This document shows, piece by piece, positions 50,412 through 59,245 of a stretch of DNA of 64,000 nt (the first letter of the stretch is position 1; each line of letters opens with the position of its first letter). The notes under the pieces are model-generated. The model was not told the DNA's origin. It made no database searches and saw nothing but the letters and a program-made list of their open reading frames with translations. The translations under genes were made by a program, and so were the position numbers. The DNA comes from JAJDNH01 sp964552395 (lineage in GTDB: Bacteria > Acidobacteriota > Thermoanaerobaculia > Thermoanaerobaculales > Sulfomarinibacteraceae), in NCBI GenBank assembly GCA_964552395.1, contig CAZKGM010000015.1:6572-70571 (forward strand). Reading direction: 5' to 3'.

Positions 50412-51368
50412 TCAGGCATCCTCGATCATGCGCAGGAACACGGTCACCACTTCGGGGTCCCACCACCCCTTGTCAAACGTCTCCGCCCGAAGCAGGTCGA
50501 GCGCCTCCGGAACGCTCATCGCCTTCCGGTAGCAGCGGTCGTTGGTGAGCGCGTCGTAGATGTCGACCACCTGGAAGACCCGCGCGAGATACGGGATCTT
50601 CGTGCCGCTCAGCCCGTCCGGGTATCCCGAGCCGTCGCGGCGCTCGTGGTGATGGTGAATGATGGGCAGGACCGGCTTGAGCGTGCGCATCGGGGCACAG
50701 ATCTCGACCCCGATATTCACGTGCCGGCGCATCGTCACCCACTCCTCTTCGGTGAGCTTGCCCGGTTTAAGAAGGATGGCATCGGAGATGCCGATTTTGC
50801 CGAGGTCGTGCAGGTACCCCCCGCGCCTGAGAGCCTTCAGGTCCTCGTCGGCAAGACCGAGCCGCTGACCGAGGCGTGTCGCGAGATGGGCAAGCCGGTC
50901 GCAATGCTCCCCCGTGTCCTCGTCGCGAGCCTCGATCGTGCGGGCGACCGAGAACAGGATCCGTTCGGCCGACTCGAGGTCCTCGGTAAGGCGGCGAAAG
51001 CCGACCAGGTTGCGCACCCTGACCTCGAGGTCGGTGACATCGCACGGCTTGTTGAGAAAGTCGGTGGCCCCCACCTCTAGACCCTTGAGGCGAGCTTCCC
51101 GCGTGCTTCGTCCGGTCAGGAAGACGACCGGTATCAGCTGGGTCTCATCGTTCGCCTTGAGCTGCTGGCAGAGCTCATAGCCGTTCATCCCCGGCATCAT
51201 GACGTCGAGCAGGATGACGTCGGGCTGCTGCTCGCGAGCCAGGATCAGCGCCGACTCGCCATCGAGCGCCTGCCAGACGTCGTAGCCGAGGCTGCCGAGC
51301 GCGGCGGCGAGCCCTTCGAGGGCCGCCGGGTCGTCGTCAACTGCGAGTACTGATCCTCTGTGATTCAC
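50412..51368 (-). CDS. Response regulator with HD-GYP output domain
   Basis: 318 residues, GTG start. The receiver (about 1-120) has VLAVDDDPAALEGLAAALG, phospho-Asp in VILLDVMMPGMNG and the Lys in DFLNKPCDVTDL. The HD-GYP domain (about 135-318) has the metal site HDLGKIG, IIHHHHERRDGSGYPDGLSG and VVDIYDALTNDRCYRKAMS. It should hydrolyse cyclic-di-GMP when phosphorylated, thus opposing the GGDEF protein at 40.6 kb. The cognate kinase is not adjacent; the hybrid kinase at 45 kb is a candidate. Confidence 0.94.
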   Translation of the reverse strand: MNHRGSVLAVDDDPAALEGLAAALGSLGYDVWQALDGESALILAREQQPDVILLDVMMPGMNGYELCQQLKANDETQLIPVVFLTGRSTREARLKGLEVGATDFLNKPCDVTDLEVRVRNLVGFRRLTEDLESAERILFSVARTIEARDEDTGEHCDRLAHLATRLGQRLGLADEDLKALRRGGYLHDLGKIGISDAILLKPGKLTEEEWVTMRRHVNIGVEICAPMRTLKPVLPIIHHHHERRDGSGYPDGLSGTKIPYLARVFQVVDIYDALTNDRCYRKAMSVPEALDLLRAETFDKGWWDPEVVTVFLRMIEDA

Positions 51369-51386
51369 TAGTGGTCACCGCGTCTC

Positions 51387-51392
51387 AGTATA
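51387..51392 (-). promoter_or_regulatory. Likely -10 element (TATACT) of the HD-GYP gene
   Basis: TATACT lies 18 nt before the GTG at 51368; transcription would start about 11 nt before the start codon. No -35 match is seen. Confidence 0.4.
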
Positions 51393-51579
51393 GCATCGGC
51401 CCGTTCCCGGCCCCTGAGCGACCGCCGCTCGCCGTCTCGATACGCTACAGGATTCCGGCATGCCGCCCATCGGCGTGCTGTTGGTGTTCCGGCACTCTCG
51501 ACGTGCCACCTGCATGCCCTCCGCGACTTCCCACGCTGAGGACGCGACATCGACGGATGTCGATCCGGTCACGTCTCCA

Positions 51580-53226
51580 TCACTCGTGAGCAGGCCGGGC
51601 AAGAACCCAGCTGTCCGGATCGACGCTCAGCTTGGCTCCCCGAGGGACGAAGAGCTCACCGCGACCGCCGTTCATGTCGAGGCGGGTGGAGCGGCTCCCG
51701 ATGCGGACCGGCAGCGGCATCTGGAACGACGTGTCATCCCAGCTCACCAAGACCTTTTCCCCACCCTCGGCGGAACGCCTCTGGAGGCGCCACTCGGGAA
51801 GGCTCGCACGGTAGAGGTAGCGTTCCCAAAACCAGGACAGATCGCGTTTCAGACGTTGATCCACGAAGTGCGTGAAGTCCCTTGTCGTGACCGTCCTGTA
51901 GGCGAAGCGCGGGTCGTTCGGGAAACCATGGAGAATGGCGAAGAAAGCGTCGTCGCCCACCAGCCAACGGAGTGTATGGAGTACCGACGCTCCCTTGGTG
52001 TAGATGTCTCGGGTATAGGCGCGGCTCGAGCTCAGGTTCCTTCCCTGCACAACCGGTACCTGGTTTCGGACCTGAGCGGCAAGCCTGCGCATGTACTCGA
52101 GGTAGCGATCGATGCCCTGGGTGTCGTTCACGTAGAGCGCTTCCGCGTAGGTCGCGAACCCCTCGTGCAGCCAGAGGTCGGCGAAGTCCGCAGCCGTGAT
52201 CTTGTTGCCCCACCACTCGTGAGCCGTCTCGTGCAGCAGGATCGTGTCGAAGCCATACCTGTTGTCGGCAAACCCGCCCCCATAGGCGATGAGCGTCTGG
52301 TGCTCCATCCCGAGGTACGGCGCCTCCACCGCCCAGTACTTGTCGCGGAGGAAGGGGTACTCCCCGAACCGCCGGCCGAGAACCTCGAGGATGGTGGGGG
52401 CCTCCTCCCACAGGCGCCGGGCCATCTCCAGGTCCTCGGGAAGGGCCCAGAAGAGAATCGGCACGTCAAGGGTGCCGTCCACGCCGTGGTAGCGCTCTTC
52501 GAGCGAACGGTACGGACCAACGTTGACCGTAACGTCGTAGTTGTTAATGGGGTACGAGACCCGCCAGCGGCTGGTGATTGTCCCGTTAGCGTTGTCCGCT
52601 GTGCCCATCGGCCGCCCGTTGGCGAGCCCGACCAGCCCGGCCGGCACCGTCAATGTAATGTCCATCCCCGCATCCGGCTCGTCGGCTGGGTTGTCCTTGC
52701 ACGGCCACCAGACGTCGGCGCCATCCTCCTCGCAGGTGACACCGATCCACGGCCGCCGTCCCTCAGGCGTCGTCGCCCATACGAACCCGGAGCCCCACGG
52801 CGGCTTGACGGCGACCATCGGCCGGCCGCGGTAGCCGAGGTACACACGGTGGGTTTCGCCCGGGCGCCAGCGTTGCGGCAGACGCACCTGCACCCGTCCG
52901 TCGTGCTGACGGAACGAGACGCGGCGGCCGTCGACCCGGGCATCGATGACGTGCAGGCGACCGTCGAGATCACAGAGGTAGGTCTTCAGTGGGCCGATCA
53001 CACGCACAGCGGTGTCGACCTTTCCCTCGATCCACCTCCTGGCCGGCAGCACGGTCACGTCGAGAGCCACGTGTTGAACGTCGTAGGCCGCCATCTCCGG
53101 CGGCAAGGCCCCGCCCGAGGATGGAGGCTGCCGGTCGCGGCACAGCCACATCGTCGCCACCGCCAGCATGGCCGCCACCAGGAGACCGCCGGCGATCAGC
53201 ACCCTGAGATCGAGGCCCCGCCTCAC
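51580..53226 (-). CDS. M1-family zinc aminopeptidase-like protein, membrane-anchored
   Basis: 548 residues from a GTG at 53226; an upstream TTG has no support. N-terminal anchor VLIAGGLLVAAMLAVATMWL. The N-terminal beta domain (YDVQHVALDVTVLPARRWIE) is followed by the exopeptidase-type loop LGMEHQTLIAYGGG (MEH instead of the usual MEN). The zinc site is HETAHEWWGNKI with the third ligand Glu in LWLHEGFATYAEALY. The catalytic Tyr region is TKGASVLHTLRWLVG. It probably trims peptides in the periplasm. It is transcribed divergently from the hydrolase at 53286; a TACACT element ends 6 nt before its GTG. Confidence 0.9.
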   Translation of the reverse strand: MRRGLDLRVLIAGGLLVAAMLAVATMWLCRDRQPPSSGGALPPEMAAYDVQHVALDVTVLPARRWIEGKVDTAVRVIGPLKTYLCDLDGRLHVIDARVDGRRVSFRQHDGRVQVRLPQRWRPGETHRVYLGYRGRPMVAVKPPWGSGFVWATTPEGRRPWIGVTCEEDGADVWWPCKDNPADEPDAGMDITLTVPAGLVGLANGRPMGTADNANGTITSRWRVSYPINNYDVTVNVGPYRSLEERYHGVDGTLDVPILFWALPEDLEMARRLWEEAPTILEVLGRRFGEYPFLRDKYWAVEAPYLGMEHQTLIAYGGGFADNRYGFDTILLHETAHEWWGNKITAADFADLWLHEGFATYAEALYVNDTQGIDRYLEYMRRLAAQVRNQVPVVQGRNLSSSRAYTRDIYTKGASVLHTLRWLVGDDAFFAILHGFPNDPRFAYRTVTTRDFTHFVDQRLKRDLSWFWERYLYRASLPEWRLQRRSAEGGEKVLVSWDDTSFQMPLPVRIGSRSTRLDMNGGRGELFVPRGAKLSVDPDSWVLARPAHE

Positions 53227-53232
53227 GTTGAG

Positions 53233-53238
53233 AGTGTA
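53233..53238 (-). promoter_or_regulatory. Possible -10 element (TACACT), leaderless type, for the M1 peptidase gene
   Basis: It ends 6 nt before the GTG at 53226, and no Shine-Dalgarno is seen. A TTGTAG hexamer upstream is only 14 nt away, which is short for a -35. Confidence 0.35.
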
Positions 53239-53285
53239 CCGCCCCCGCGCCGCTACAATGCCCAGCGACAAGGAGGGGAAGCACC

Positions 53286-53849
53286 ATGCGCCATCATCCC
53301 GACATCCTCGACGCCGGTTCCATCGCTCTGGTCGTCGTCGACGTACAGGAGAGAATCAACGCGGTCATGGCGGACCAGCGTCACGTGCCGCGTCTGGCCG
53401 TCCTCGTACGTGCATTCCAGGCCCTCGACTTACCGGTGCTGGTCACCGAGCAGTACCCTAAGGGCCTCGGCAACACGATCCCCGAGCTCGCCGCCATCGC
53501 CGGCGGCACGCCCCTCGTCAAGGACAGCTTCTCCTGCTCAGGGGACACTGCCTTCGTAGCGGCGCTCGAGAGGCTGCGCCCGCGACAGGTCCTGCTCACC
53601 GGCATCGAGACCCATGTGTGCGTGGCGCAAACCGCCCTCGACCTACTCCACGCCGGCTACCAGGTGCAGATCCCACACGACGCGGTCAACTCACGGCGAT
53701 CCGCCGACCGTAAGTGGGCCCTACATCGCTTGCAGCAGGCCGGCGCCATCATTTCCTCGACCGAGTCGGCACTCTTCGAGCTTCTCGACCGCTGCGGCAC
53801 GGAGGACTTCCGCACTATCTCGAAGCTGATCAAGGTGATCCCGCTGTAA
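53286..53849 (+). CDS. Isochorismatase-family hydrolase
   Basis: 187 residues; GGAGGGG lies before the ATG. The cysteine-hydrolase triad is visible: Asp in ALVVVDVQERIN, Lys in TPLVKDSFSCSG, Cys in GIETHVCVAQTALDLL. The cis-peptide region and VTEQYPKGLGNTIPEL resemble the YcaC/mitochondrial isochorismatase-domain group rather than nicotinamidase: the D-x-H metal site is absent, which separates it from the pncA at 15 kb. The substrate is unknown. Confidence 0.88.
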   Translation: MRHHPDILDAGSIALVVVDVQERINAVMADQRHVPRLAVLVRAFQALDLPVLVTEQYPKGLGNTIPELAAIAGGTPLVKDSFSCSGDTAFVAALERLRPRQVLLTGIETHVCVAQTALDLLHAGYQVQIPHDAVNSRRSADRKWALHRLQQAGAIISSTESALFELLDRCGTEDFRTISKLIKVIPL

Positions 53850-53871
53850 GCGATCGCTTCGTTCGCCCGCT

Positions 53872-54996
53872 TCAGTACCGCAGCAGCGCGGCGATCGAGT
53901 CGACCTCTCGCAGGTTGTCCGCGGCAGGTCCGTCCACCATCTCGACCCTCCCGCCCATGTCCAGCACCGCCTGACTCAGGCGGTCCACGAACCGCTTCAC
54001 GCTCTCCAGAGGCTCTCCACACATCGGGCACCTCTCCTGGTCGGTCGCCGTGAACGCGCCGCAACCGCGGCACTCCCAACCGGAGGCTTCGGTGCCCTTG
54101 GCGTAGAAGAGCTTCCACACGCGGCCACGGCTGAGCGCATCGACCACGGCATCCAGCCCTGAAACCGCCTTGCCGCCGCCGTGCAGCTCGGAAAGCAGGC
54201 CCGTCACCAGCTCCTGCTCCTGCTCGCGCTCCATCTCCTCCTGCACCTCCCGGACACGATCCAGTACTTCCTGAACCGTCGCCGTTACTGCCATATTGAT
54301 CGTTTTCAACAGCTTGCCGTGCACTCGGCGTGGCAGCAGGCGCGCCACCTGTCCGGCCGCCTCGGTCGGCCCCGCGACAATCAACCTGTCGAACGGCATC
54401 TTGAGCGACAGGTCGAAGAGGGCATCGACTACCCGCTTGGCGTGCAATGCCACCTCTCTGTCGTGGTGGCGCTGAAACCTCGCCTGAGACCACCACTGGT
54501 CGGTGCCGGTCGTTTGAGCTCTGGTGCTGGTGGCCGACAGGAGGTCGGTCCGCTCGACAATCTCGCCGAGGTAGACGGTGAAGATGCGGGCACGCTTCTT
54601 CCCCGTCAGCACCACCGCGAAACGCTCATACTCGTCGAGCGCCTCGACGACCGGACGGAGGAACGCGCCGCGCCGCCAGTGCACCGAGGGCGCGATGTCA
54701 ACCTGGATGGTGTGCACCTCTGCCACCCCGGTCGCCGGATGCACCACGACGAGGGCGGTCCTCCCTCTTGGCTCGAGCTGATCCACGAGACTGAGTGCAC
54801 CCTCGCACGCCGTTGCCAGGTCGCCGTCATCGCCATGCGAGGAGCGAAGCTCCTTCAGCATGGCCTCGGCCTGGACCACATACCCACGCCTGCGGTGCGA
54901 CGGCCGGTTCTGGTCCGTCGCCACGTAGAGGGTCAGCGTCAGTGCCTCGTGCTCGGTCAAACGATGCAGCCGCCGAAGGACAGCTCGATCCAGCAT
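53872..54996 (-). CDS. Bacterial eRF1-like (baeRF) protein with C-terminal zinc ribbon
   Basis: 374 residues; GGAGG lies 5 nt before the ATG at 54996. The layout matches the bacterial release-factor-1-like superfamily: an N-terminal domain, a central domain with VHWRRGAFLRPVVEALDEYE and RFAVVLTGKKRARIFTVYLG, and an L7Ae-like domain (KMPFDRLIVAGPTEAAGQVA, LLPRRVHGKLLKTIN). A long charged coiled coil (EVQEEMEREQEQEL) is followed by a two-CxxC zinc ribbon (ECRGCGAF...RCPMCGEP). The peptidyl-transfer-loop region reads DQWWSQARFQRHHDRE: the Gln of eRF1's GGQ appears kept while the two Gly are Trp and Ser/Trp. Such proteins are predicted to act on stalled ribosomes; this is family-based inference. 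Confidence 0.8.
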   Translation of the reverse strand: MLDRAVLRRLHRLTEHEALTLTLYVATDQNRPSHRRRGYVVQAEAMLKELRSSHGDDGDLATACEGALSLVDQLEPRGRTALVVVHPATGVAEVHTIQVDIAPSVHWRRGAFLRPVVEALDEYERFAVVLTGKKRARIFTVYLGEIVERTDLLSATSTRAQTTGTDQWWSQARFQRHHDREVALHAKRVVDALFDLSLKMPFDRLIVAGPTEAAGQVARLLPRRVHGKLLKTINMAVTATVQEVLDRVREVQEEMEREQEQELVTGLLSELHGGGKAVSGLDAVVDALSRGRVWKLFYAKGTEASGWECRGCGAFTATDQERCPMCGEPLESVKRFVDRLSQAVLDMGGRVEMVDGPAADNLREVDSIAALLRY

Positions 54997-55060
54997 GGTC
55001 ACCTCCCGTCGCCCGAGTTGTCTGGCTCTCCTTCCAATATACGTCGGCTGCGCAAGGGGG

Positions 55061-55855
55061 TCAGCAGGAACGGCTCACACGGAGGTGTTGGAGAATGATT
55101 CCGGCTGCCACGGCCACGTTGAGAGACTCCACGCCGCGGCCGACCGGCACCGTGACCACGCCGTCGGCAAGGCCGACGAGGGCGGGGTCGAGGCCCATAC
55201 CCTCGCTGCCGAGAAGCACGATCAGCGGCCGCCGAGGCTGCCAAGGCTCGATCGCCAAGCCGTCCGCGCCGGTGGCCCACACCTCTCCGCCGTGCCGTCG
55301 GACGCGCTCAGCCGCCGTACCCGCCCCGACGCCGGTCTCCACAGGCACCCGGAACACGGCGGCCGCCGAACCGCGGACCGCGAGTGGCGAGTACGGGTCT
55401 GCGCAGCCCGGTGAGAGCAGTACAGCCTCGGCACCGAGTCCCGCGGCAGCACGAATGATGGCGCCGACGTTCCCGGGATCCTGAATCCGGTCCAGGAAGA
55501 CGGCACAACCCTCCCGCCCGCTCCACGGCGGCGGCTCCGGCTCGGAGGCAACGGCCAGAACACCCTGCGAATGGCGAGTCGGCGCCAGCTGCTCCAGCAC
55601 CCGCTCATCGACGACGAACGCCCGCTCTGCCGCGTGCAACCACGAGCCTGCCCACGCAGCCCCGGCGGTCGGTTCGTCGAGGTAGAGCTCGTGAATCGGA
55701 ACTCCCCATCTGACAAGGTCGTCGAGCAGCCTTCTGCCGTCGATGACCACCTCACCTGGAGCGCGCTCGTGGAGCCGCCGACGCAGCCGCTTGAGCCGCT
55801 CGCTATGCCGCCCCAGACGCTCCAGGTGACCGGAAACCCCATCAGTCATGTTCAT
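55061..55855 (-). CDS. TrmH/SpoU-family RNA 2'-O-methyltransferase
   Basis: 264 residues from the ATG at 55855 (another ATG two codons on). The N-terminal substrate-binding part has GEVVIDGRRLLDDLVRWGVP. The SPOUT knot has the three motifs FLDRIQDPGNVGAIIRAAAG (motif 1, with Asn and Arg), LIVLLGSEGMGLDP (motif 2) and VPVGRGVESLNVAVAAGIIL (motif 3). It methylates a ribose in rRNA or tRNA using S-adenosylmethionine; the precise nucleotide cannot be deduced. It lies 64 nt upstream of the baeRF gene on the same strand, so a shared translation-related role is plausible. Confidence 0.92.
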   Translation of the reverse strand: MNMTDGVSGHLERLGRHSERLKRLRRRLHERAPGEVVIDGRRLLDDLVRWGVPIHELYLDEPTAGAAWAGSWLHAAERAFVVDERVLEQLAPTRHSQGVLAVASEPEPPPWSGREGCAVFLDRIQDPGNVGAIIRAAAGLGAEAVLLSPGCADPYSPLAVRGSAAAVFRVPVETGVGAGTAAERVRRHGGEVWATGADGLAIEPWQPRRPLIVLLGSEGMGLDPALVGLADGVVTVPVGRGVESLNVAVAAGIILQHLRVSRSC

Positions 55856-55921
55856 CGTCCGTTCTGCATTGTAGCCAGTGTCATTCGCCACGGGTAACGG
55901 CGGGAAGACCCGGAAACCGAT

Positions 55922-56210
55922 AACCACACAGGTACAGAAGAACAAAACCACGGATTACACGGATTTACACCGATTGGGAGAGGAAGATCGACAAACCGTT
56001 TGCTGCCCCGCGCGGCAGTCCCTCCGAGGTCGACTCCAGACCCCCAAGTCCGACAAGAATCGATGCCGCTCTCTTCTACAATCCGTGAAATCCGTGAAAT
56101 CCGTGATTCATCTCCTCTCCCCGTGGTCGAGAGAAAAACCCGTTTCTTCTTGCTCTTTTCTGCCTCTTTGCCCTCTCTGTGTTCTCTGAGCCTCTGTGGT
56201 TGGTTCCCAT
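55922..56210. repeat. 9-nt-periodic inverted repeats (copy D, two nested pairs)
   Basis: Inner pair: CACGGATTA, CACGGATTTA, CACCGATT (55949-55975) against AATCCGTGA x2 plus AATCCGTGATT (56080-56108). Outer pair: ACCACACAGGTACAGAAGAAC (from 55923, partial) against the pyrimidine-rich 56153-56205, whose complement has CAGAGGCT, CAGAGAACA, CAGAGAGGG units. It fills most of the 514-nt divergent gap 55856-56369, which contains no gene. Confidence 0.7.
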
Positions 56211-56369
56211 CCGAGGCTGTAGGAAAACGGGGGTATTGAACCTCGGGGGTTTCTGCGATAATCCCCCGGACAGCGACCTCGGATCCCAGCCGTGGAACCC
56301 GAGGCAGGACCTGGAGAGCGATCCGTGTGAGCAACGGACATGTCTCCAAGAAAGGACCGAGCCGATCCC

Positions 56370-57587
56370 ATGACGATTTCCCAGATCGGACGCACCATCG
56401 GCGCGTCGGTCACCCTCAAGCTCAACGAGACGGCGGCGATTCTCAGGGCGAAAGGGGACCCCGTGATTCACCTCGGAGGGGGCGAGCCGAAGGGACGCGC
56501 CCCCATCGACGCCATCCTCGGCGCAGCCGCCCTGCTGAGCTCGGGGGAGGTCCGCTACACGCCGGCGGACGGCATCCCGGCGCTCAAGAAAGCGATCATC
56601 CGCTACACCGAGGAGTTCTACGGACGCTCCCCCGCCCCCGAGAACGTCATGGCGTCGGGCGGCGCAAAGCAGGCGATCATGGTCTGCCTACAGGCCATCC
56701 TCAACCCTCAGGAGGAGGTCATCTTCCCGGCCCCGTACTGGGTGAGCTATCCCGACATGGTGAGGCTGGTGGGCGGTGTTCCGGTCCCGGTCACGCCCGA
56801 GGACGGCGGCTTCATCCCCCGCCTCCAGGACATCGAGCAGGTTCTCAGCCCATACACTCGGGCCGTGATCATTAACAGCCCCAACAACCCCAGCGGCGCC
56901 GTCTACCCGGAGTCGTTCATCGCCGAGATGGTCGAGCTGTGCGAACGGCGCGGGCTGTACCTGATCATGGACGACATCTACCACCGCCTCATCTTCGACG
57001 GCCGCCAGCCGGTGAGCTGCTACGCGCATGCCAAGGACCACACCGAGAGCTCGAAGCTGGTCGTCATCAACGGCGTCTCCAAGCAGTACGCCATGACCGG
57101 CTTCAGGATCGGCTGGGCGGTGGCCAACCGCCGGCTCATCGAGGTCATGACCAACATCCAGGGTCACCAGACCTCGGGGCCCTCTGCTCTCCTACAGCAT
57201 GCGGCGGTGGGTGCGATCAACGGCATCCAGTCGAGCGTCTCCAACCTCCGCATGACCCTGGAGAACAACCGCAACGTCCTCGTCGATCGGCTGCGCTCCT
57301 TTGCCGGCGTCAAGATCGAAGAGCCCGGGGGAACGTTCTACAGCTTCCCCGACTTCAGCGCCTACTCGAAGAACTCGGTGAAGCTCGCCGAGCTCCTGCT
57401 CGAGAAGGTGCAGGTGGTCACCGTCCCCGGTGCCGAGTTCGGTCGCGAGGGTCACCTGCGAATCTCGTTCTGCGGCTCCATCAAGGACATCACCGAAGGC
57501 ATCGCGCGCATGAAATGGGTGCTCGATCCCGATGCGCCCAACGAGCTCTACATCGGAGACCGCAAGCTGGTGAGGGACTGGTCATGA
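56370..57587 (+). CDS. Class I aminotransferase (aspartate-type)
   Basis: 405 residues from the ATG at 56370; an ATG 30 nt upstream is also in frame and neither has a clear Shine-Dalgarno. PVIHLGGGEPKG, RYTPADGIPALKKAI, MASGGAKQAIMVCLQAIL, INSPNNPSGAVYP, MDDIYHRLIFD and VINGVSKQYAMTGFRIGW (PLP-Lys in SK) mark a fold-type-I aspartate/branched aminotransferase. It would interconvert aspartate and oxaloacetate or a related pair. It overlaps the pckA start by 4 nt (ATGA), which supports an oxaloacetate-linked function. Confidence 0.92.
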   Translation: MTISQIGRTIGASVTLKLNETAAILRAKGDPVIHLGGGEPKGRAPIDAILGAAALLSSGEVRYTPADGIPALKKAIIRYTEEFYGRSPAPENVMASGGAKQAIMVCLQAILNPQEEVIFPAPYWVSYPDMVRLVGGVPVPVTPEDGGFIPRLQDIEQVLSPYTRAVIINSPNNPSGAVYPESFIAEMVELCERRGLYLIMDDIYHRLIFDGRQPVSCYAHAKDHTESSKLVVINGVSKQYAMTGFRIGWAVANRRLIEVMTNIQGHQTSGPSALLQHAAVGAINGIQSSVSNLRMTLENNRNVLVDRLRSFAGVKIEEPGGTFYSFPDFSAYSKNSVKLAELLLEKVQVVTVPGAEFGREGHLRISFCGSIKDITEGIARMKWVLDPDAPNELYIGDRKLVRDWS

Positions 57588-59236
57588 GCAAGTACCTCGA
57601 GTTCAACACTCCCGCCACGCCCCAGGCGAAGGACCTCAAGGCCGACCTCGGGCTCGCCAACCACGGTCTCACCCACCTCGACCGCGTGTTCTGGAACCTC
57701 CCCACCGCGGCCCTGTACGAGGAGGCGACCTTCCGCAACGAGGCTCACATCGCCCACGGCGGCCCGCTGGTGGTCAACACCGGGAAGTGGTCGGCGAGAG
57801 CGGCTCAGGACAAGTACATCGTGCGCGAGGCATCGACCGAGGATCGGATCTGGTGGGGCGAGTACAACCGGCCGCTCGGTCCCGAGAAGTTCGACGGCCT
57901 CTTCGCGCGCGTCCAGGCGTACCTTCAGGACGAGGAGGTATTCGTCCAAGACTGCTACGCAGGCGCCCACCCCGACTACCGGATGCCGGTACGTATTATC
58001 ACCGAGAAGGCATGGCAAAGCCTGTTCGCCCGCAACATGTTCATCAACATCCGCGATCGCGACGAGCTCAAGCTCCACGTTCCCGAGTTCACCGTCATCG
58101 CCGTTCCCGGCTTCAAGGCCGACCCGCGGATCGACGGCACCCGGACCGACACCGCGATCGTCATCAACTTCGCCCAGCGCCTGGCGCTGGTCTGCAACTC
58201 GTCCTACGGCGGCGAGATCAAGAAGACCATCTTTACCGTCCTCAATTTCCTGCTGCCGTTCCGAGAGGTGCTCCCCATGCACTGCTCGGCCAACGTCGGG
58301 CAGGACGGTGACGCGGCGCTGTTCTTCGGTCTCTCGGGAACCGGCAAGACCACCCTGTCAGCCGACCCGCGGCGCAAGCTGATCGGCGACGACGAGCACG
58401 GCTGGGCATCGGATGCGGTCTTCAACTTCGAGGGCGGCTGCTACGCTAAGGTCATCCGTCTCTCGGCCGACCACGAGCCCGAGATCTACGCCTGCACCCG
58501 GCGCTTCGGGACTATCCTGGAGAACGTCGTCCAGGACCGCACCTCCCGCCGCCTCGACCTCGACGACGACCACTTCACAGAGAACACCCGCGCCGCCTAC
58601 CCGCTCGACTTCATCCCCAACGTGGTCGCCGAGGGCGTCGCCTACTCCCACCCCAAGAACGTGATCCTGCTGACCTGCGACGCACAGGGCGTGCTGCCGC
58701 CGATCGCCCGCCTCGATCCGGACCGCGCCGTCTACCACTTCATCTCCGGCTATACGTCCAAGATCGCCGGCACCGAGATCGGCCTCGGCATCGAGCCCGA
58801 GATCACATTCTCCGCGTGCTTCGGCGCCCCGTTCATGGTCCACCACCCGTTCGAGTATGCGGACATGCTGAAGGCCCGCATGCTCCACCACGGGGCGCGC
58901 TGCTGGCTGGTCAACACCGGCTGGGTCGGGGGACCGTTCGGGGTCGGCAAGCGGATCTCGATCCGACACACCCGCAACCTCCTGAACGCCGCCCTCGATG
59001 GACAGCTGGAAGACGTCGAGTACCGGCGGGACCGGCTGTTCGGCTTCGAGGTCCCGCTCTCCTGCCCGGATGTGCCGAGCGAGGTTCTCGATCCGTCGTC
59101 GTCGTGGGGCGACACCGACGAGTACTGGCGGCGGTACGATGGCCTGGCCGCGCGCTATATCGACAACTTCAAGCTGTTCGCCGGCGGCTGCCCGCCCGAG
59201 GTCAGCGCAGTCGGGCCAAAGAGGCTGCAGAAGTAA
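57584..59236 (+). CDS. pckA: Phosphoenolpyruvate carboxykinase (ATP)
   Basis: 550 residues. ATP-type signatures: HCSANVG, the kinase-1a loop FFGLSGTGKTTLSADP, kinase-2 LIGDDEHGW, EGGCYAKVIRLS and ENVVQDRTSRRLDLDDDHFT, with RIITEKAWQSLFARNMFI in the PEP-binding region. It catalyses oxaloacetate + ATP to PEP + CO2 + ADP, the first committed step of gluconeogenesis. GAGGG precedes the ATG inside the aminotransferase end, and the two are translationally coupled, so amino-acid-derived oxaloacetate can be passed to PEP. Confidence 0.97.
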   Translation: MSKYLEFNTPATPQAKDLKADLGLANHGLTHLDRVFWNLPTAALYEEATFRNEAHIAHGGPLVVNTGKWSARAAQDKYIVREASTEDRIWWGEYNRPLGPEKFDGLFARVQAYLQDEEVFVQDCYAGAHPDYRMPVRIITEKAWQSLFARNMFINIRDRDELKLHVPEFTVIAVPGFKADPRIDGTRTDTAIVINFAQRLALVCNSSYGGEIKKTIFTVLNFLLPFREVLPMHCSANVGQDGDAALFFGLSGTGKTTLSADPRRKLIGDDEHGWASDAVFNFEGGCYAKVIRLSADHEPEIYACTRRFGTILENVVQDRTSRRLDLDDDHFTENTRAAYPLDFIPNVVAEGVAYSHPKNVILLTCDAQGVLPPIARLDPDRAVYHFISGYTSKIAGTEIGLGIEPEITFSACFGAPFMVHHPFEYADMLKARMLHHGARCWLVNTGWVGGPFGVGKRISIRHTRNLLNAALDGQLEDVEYRRDRLFGFEVPLSCPDVPSEVLDPSSSWGDTDEYWRRYDGLAARYIDNFKLFAGGCPPEVSAVGPKRLQK

Positions 59237-59245
59237 CTCGGCGAG

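Noticed and set aside
56939..57583. N-terminal extension of PckA into the aminotransferase gene
   Set aside because: The extra residues are an Arg/Pro-rich shadow; the PckA N-terminus MSKYLEFNTP at 57584 with a GAGGG site is normal.
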